From positions 62,001-126,000 of the forward strand of contig JBPBPL010000017.1 of NCBI GenBank assembly GCA_050954285.1: a stretch of 64,000 nt of DNA, written 5' to 3'. The translations under genes and the position numbers were made by a program. Positions within the stretch are counted from its first letter, which is position 1. The number at the start of each line of letters is the position of its first letter. The notes below the pieces were generated by a model that saw only the letters and a program-made list of their open reading frames with translations, searched no databases and had not been told where the DNA came from. Source of the DNA: Mucilaginibacter_A sp050954285. Its GTDB lineage: Bacteria; Bacteroidota; Bacteroidia; Sphingobacteriales; Sphingobacteriaceae. Shown one piece after another: positions 62,434 through 64,000 of the stretch.

Positions 62434-64000
62434 TTAAGAACCAACCGGTTGCTTAGCCAGATCGTTTTTCTCTTTTATAACTGGCGTTATGGGTTTTGGT
62501 TTCTGCGGAGATACTGTTTTTACCGGCTTATTTTTTTGCCTGTTGATGATTGATTCCTTAGAAACTGGCCGGTCTTTCGGCTTCCATATAAAGCCTTTCA
62601 AAATTTTCTGGTCATCTTTTAAACCTTCAACCGGATAAAGCTGCGCATCAGCCTTGCTCAAAAAAACGATTTTACTGGGCTTGTTTTCTTTTAACTGGAT
62701 ACGGATCCGGCTGCTCAGCGAATGGTTCATTTTTGAAGCTTTTTCTTTTTCGTAATCAAAATACAAACTTTCCGCATTGCCATCTACATACAACGTGTTC
62801 AGTTTATTATTGCTGAAAATACCACGAATTTTTTTGCCCGAAACCTGGTTAAAATTAGTTGAATCGCCCTGCGTATTTACCACAAATGAATGCCGGATCA
62901 AATCCATATTATCCAGCTTCCTATTTTTCATCTGCAAAAAAATCGTGTCGGCCGTCAGTTGCGAACCTTGCGTCCAGATAATTGGTTTCACATAACAGCG
63001 TACCAGCGAATCACTATTGCTGAATGTGATGGAATCGGCCACGGCCTGCAAATCCGACTTAAAAATTTTACCATGCGGCCAGGCATTAATCACCCGGATG
63101 CGGGAAGTATCGCTCAGCAGCACTTTTCGCGAAGCATAAACCGGATCATTTTCCAGCGCTTTCCGGATCGAATCCTGTTGGGCTTTTTTAATCGCTTTCA
63201 GTGCCAAAGTATCTACCACGCGTTTTTTTTCTGGTTTTGGCAAAATCATCTTTCCAAAAAATTCGCGGTGCAGATACGTTGTATCTTTCAGGTTCCGCAA
63301 ATCCAGATCCAGTGCTTCCAGGTCATTTTTGCCTTTAATTTTTGGTTTTGGCCGAGGTTTTCCGCGGAGTGCACTATCCACCAAGCCCGCTAAACGCAGC
63401 TGCTCCTGCCTAAATTTATGAGCTTTGAATGTGGTGATGTAAGTATCCAAAGTATCGCCAGCCAAATACGTAGAATCCCGGCGCACAATCATGGTATCTC
63501 TGCGTAAACGTGCAACAGGTTTTTCTATGGCTGGTTTTTGGGGCGATTGCTTTGCTGGCGATGCTGTTTTTACCGTACTTTTTTTGGTAGATGCAGTTGT
63601 TGTTGCTGCGGTTGCTGGTTTCTTTTTAATTACATATTTGTCCGGGTGTTTCAGCGAATCTTTATTAACAGAATCACGCTGCTCGGTAATCAAAACCACA
63701 TATGCGTTTTTGGTAGCCACCACACGATCCTGACTTTTGACATAATTGGCCAAATCACTGTATAAAGTTGTCCGTTGCTCCCGATCCACGAAAACAACGT
63801 GATGTGTGGCACGGCCCAAACCGGCAATATCATCAAAAAACAACGTATCGCCCACCATCGTTTTCGAGCCTTGCTGATAACGGTTATTCTTCGTTCCCAA
63901 AGCTTGCCGCGTAATTGTGTTGTACGTGCCGTTTTCGGTATAAAGTGTATCGGTTTTCTGGTAAATATGCGTTGGCCCGTAAAAATATGCAATCTTGGAA
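62434..64000 (-). CDS. OstA-like (LptA/LptD N-terminal type) LPS-transport protein, 5' end missing
   Basis: C-terminal part of an exported protein with repeated OstA beta-strand units, such as KIAYFYGPTHIYQKTDTLYT, TLYVDGNAESLYFDYE and KIVFLSKADAQLYPVEG. These are the strands of the LPS-transport bridge. The frame is open to the window edge on the minus strand; the TTG at 63900 that could serve as a start is internal, with OstA-like sequence continuing upstream to 63999. A Lys/Pro/Thr-rich low-complexity segment lies about 100 residues after that TTG, and the C-terminal tail is also Lys/Pro-rich. Two ACAG repeat copies are inside at 62511-62522 and 63561-63572. Confidence 0.85.
   Translation of the reverse strand, partial: SKIAYFYGPTHIYQKTDTLYTENGTYNTITRQALGTKNNRYQQGSKTMVGDTLFFDDIAGLGRATHHVVFVDREQRTTLYSDLANYVKSQDRVVATKNAYVVLITEQRDSVNKDSLKHPDKYVIKKKPATAATTTASTKKSTVKTASPAKQSPQKPAIEKPVARLRRDTMIVRRDSTYLAGDTLDTYITTFKAHKFRQEQLRLAGLVDSALRGKPRPKPKIKGKNDLEALDLDLRNLKDTTYLHREFFGKMILPKPEKKRVVDTLALKAIKKAQQDSIRKALENDPVYASRKVLLSDTSRIRVINAWPHGKIFKSDLQAVADSITFSNSDSLVRCYVKPIIWTQGSQLTADTIFLQMKNRKLDNMDLIRHSFVVNTQGDSTNFNQVSGKKIRGIFSNNKLNTLYVDGNAESLYFDYEKEKASKMNHSLSSRIRIQLKENKPSKIVFLSKADAQLYPVEGLKDDQKILKGFIWKPKDRPVSKESIINRQKNKPVKTVSPQKPKPITPVIKEKNDLAKQPVGS

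Overview
The window comes from an AT-rich Bacteroidota genome, most likely a Sphingobacteriaceae (Pedobacter/Mucilaginibacter-like) bacterium. The evidence is a SusC/SusD starch locus with a SusR-type regulator, a type IX secretion C-terminal signal, many SPII lipoproteins with Cys-Lys-Lys starts, mostly weak Shine-Dalgarno sites, and families such as DUF4142, DUF4126 and OstA-like proteins. No rRNA, IS element, prophage or CRISPR array was seen. One tRNA-Ala(GGC) is present.

Layout. 1-8.1 kb: the end of a PAS histidine kinase, a short-chain dehydrogenase with a small membrane protein, a three-subunit molybdenum aldehyde oxidase (paoABC type), and a glycosyltransferase/DedA pair. 8.5-13.4 kb: a Cys-rich copper-binding four-helix protein, a truncated AbiH phage-defence gene, a HicBA toxin-antitoxin pair in very AT-rich DNA, and the Ku-LigD end-joining pair. 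13.6-16.5 kb: a hybrid PAS/GAF sensor kinase and a lone receiver. 16.6-35.5 kb: a complete starch/maltodextrin utilisation locus (SusR-like regulator, neopullulanase, MFS sugar carrier, type I pullulanase, SusC, SusD, SusE-like lipoprotein, surface alpha-amylase, clan GH-A glycosidase). Polymer would be bound and cut at the surface by the SusCDE/amylase set, imported by SusC, trimmed by pullulanase and neopullulanase, and carried into the cytoplasm by the MFS protein under SusR control. 35.7-42.9 kb: a J-domain/SH3 membrane protein, a 1,537-residue beta-helix/PA14 protein exported by T9SS, and a receiver next to a DHp-like protein without its histidine. 43-49.6 kb: methionine aminopeptidase, an aldo/keto reductase, a FixL-like oxygen-sensor kinase with a receiver-CRP fusion, a D-lactate dehydrogenase and a decayed SDR. 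50-64 kb: DUF4142, tRNA-Ala, a 56-residue zinc-ribbon-like protein, a lipoprotein nuclease, two L,D-transpeptidases, an encapsulated-ferritin homologue, rlmF-prfC, a receiver, DUF4126, a SplB-like radical SAM enzyme, an MFS exporter and the end of an OstA-like gene.

The most striking signal is not a gene. A 12-base word, TAAAAGAAGYAT, with a sister form TAAAAACAGYAT, occurs about 48 times exactly by my manual count, with roughly a dozen one-mismatch copies. It is split evenly between strands (24/24). About two thirds of the copies lie in the roughly 13% of the window that is non-coding. Some are arranged as inverted pairs that form terminators, and some overlap stop codons. Density (about one per 1.3 kb), strand symmetry and terminator use resemble the DNA uptake sequences of Neisseria and Haemophilus. 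I do not know of such a system in this phylum, so the function is inference.
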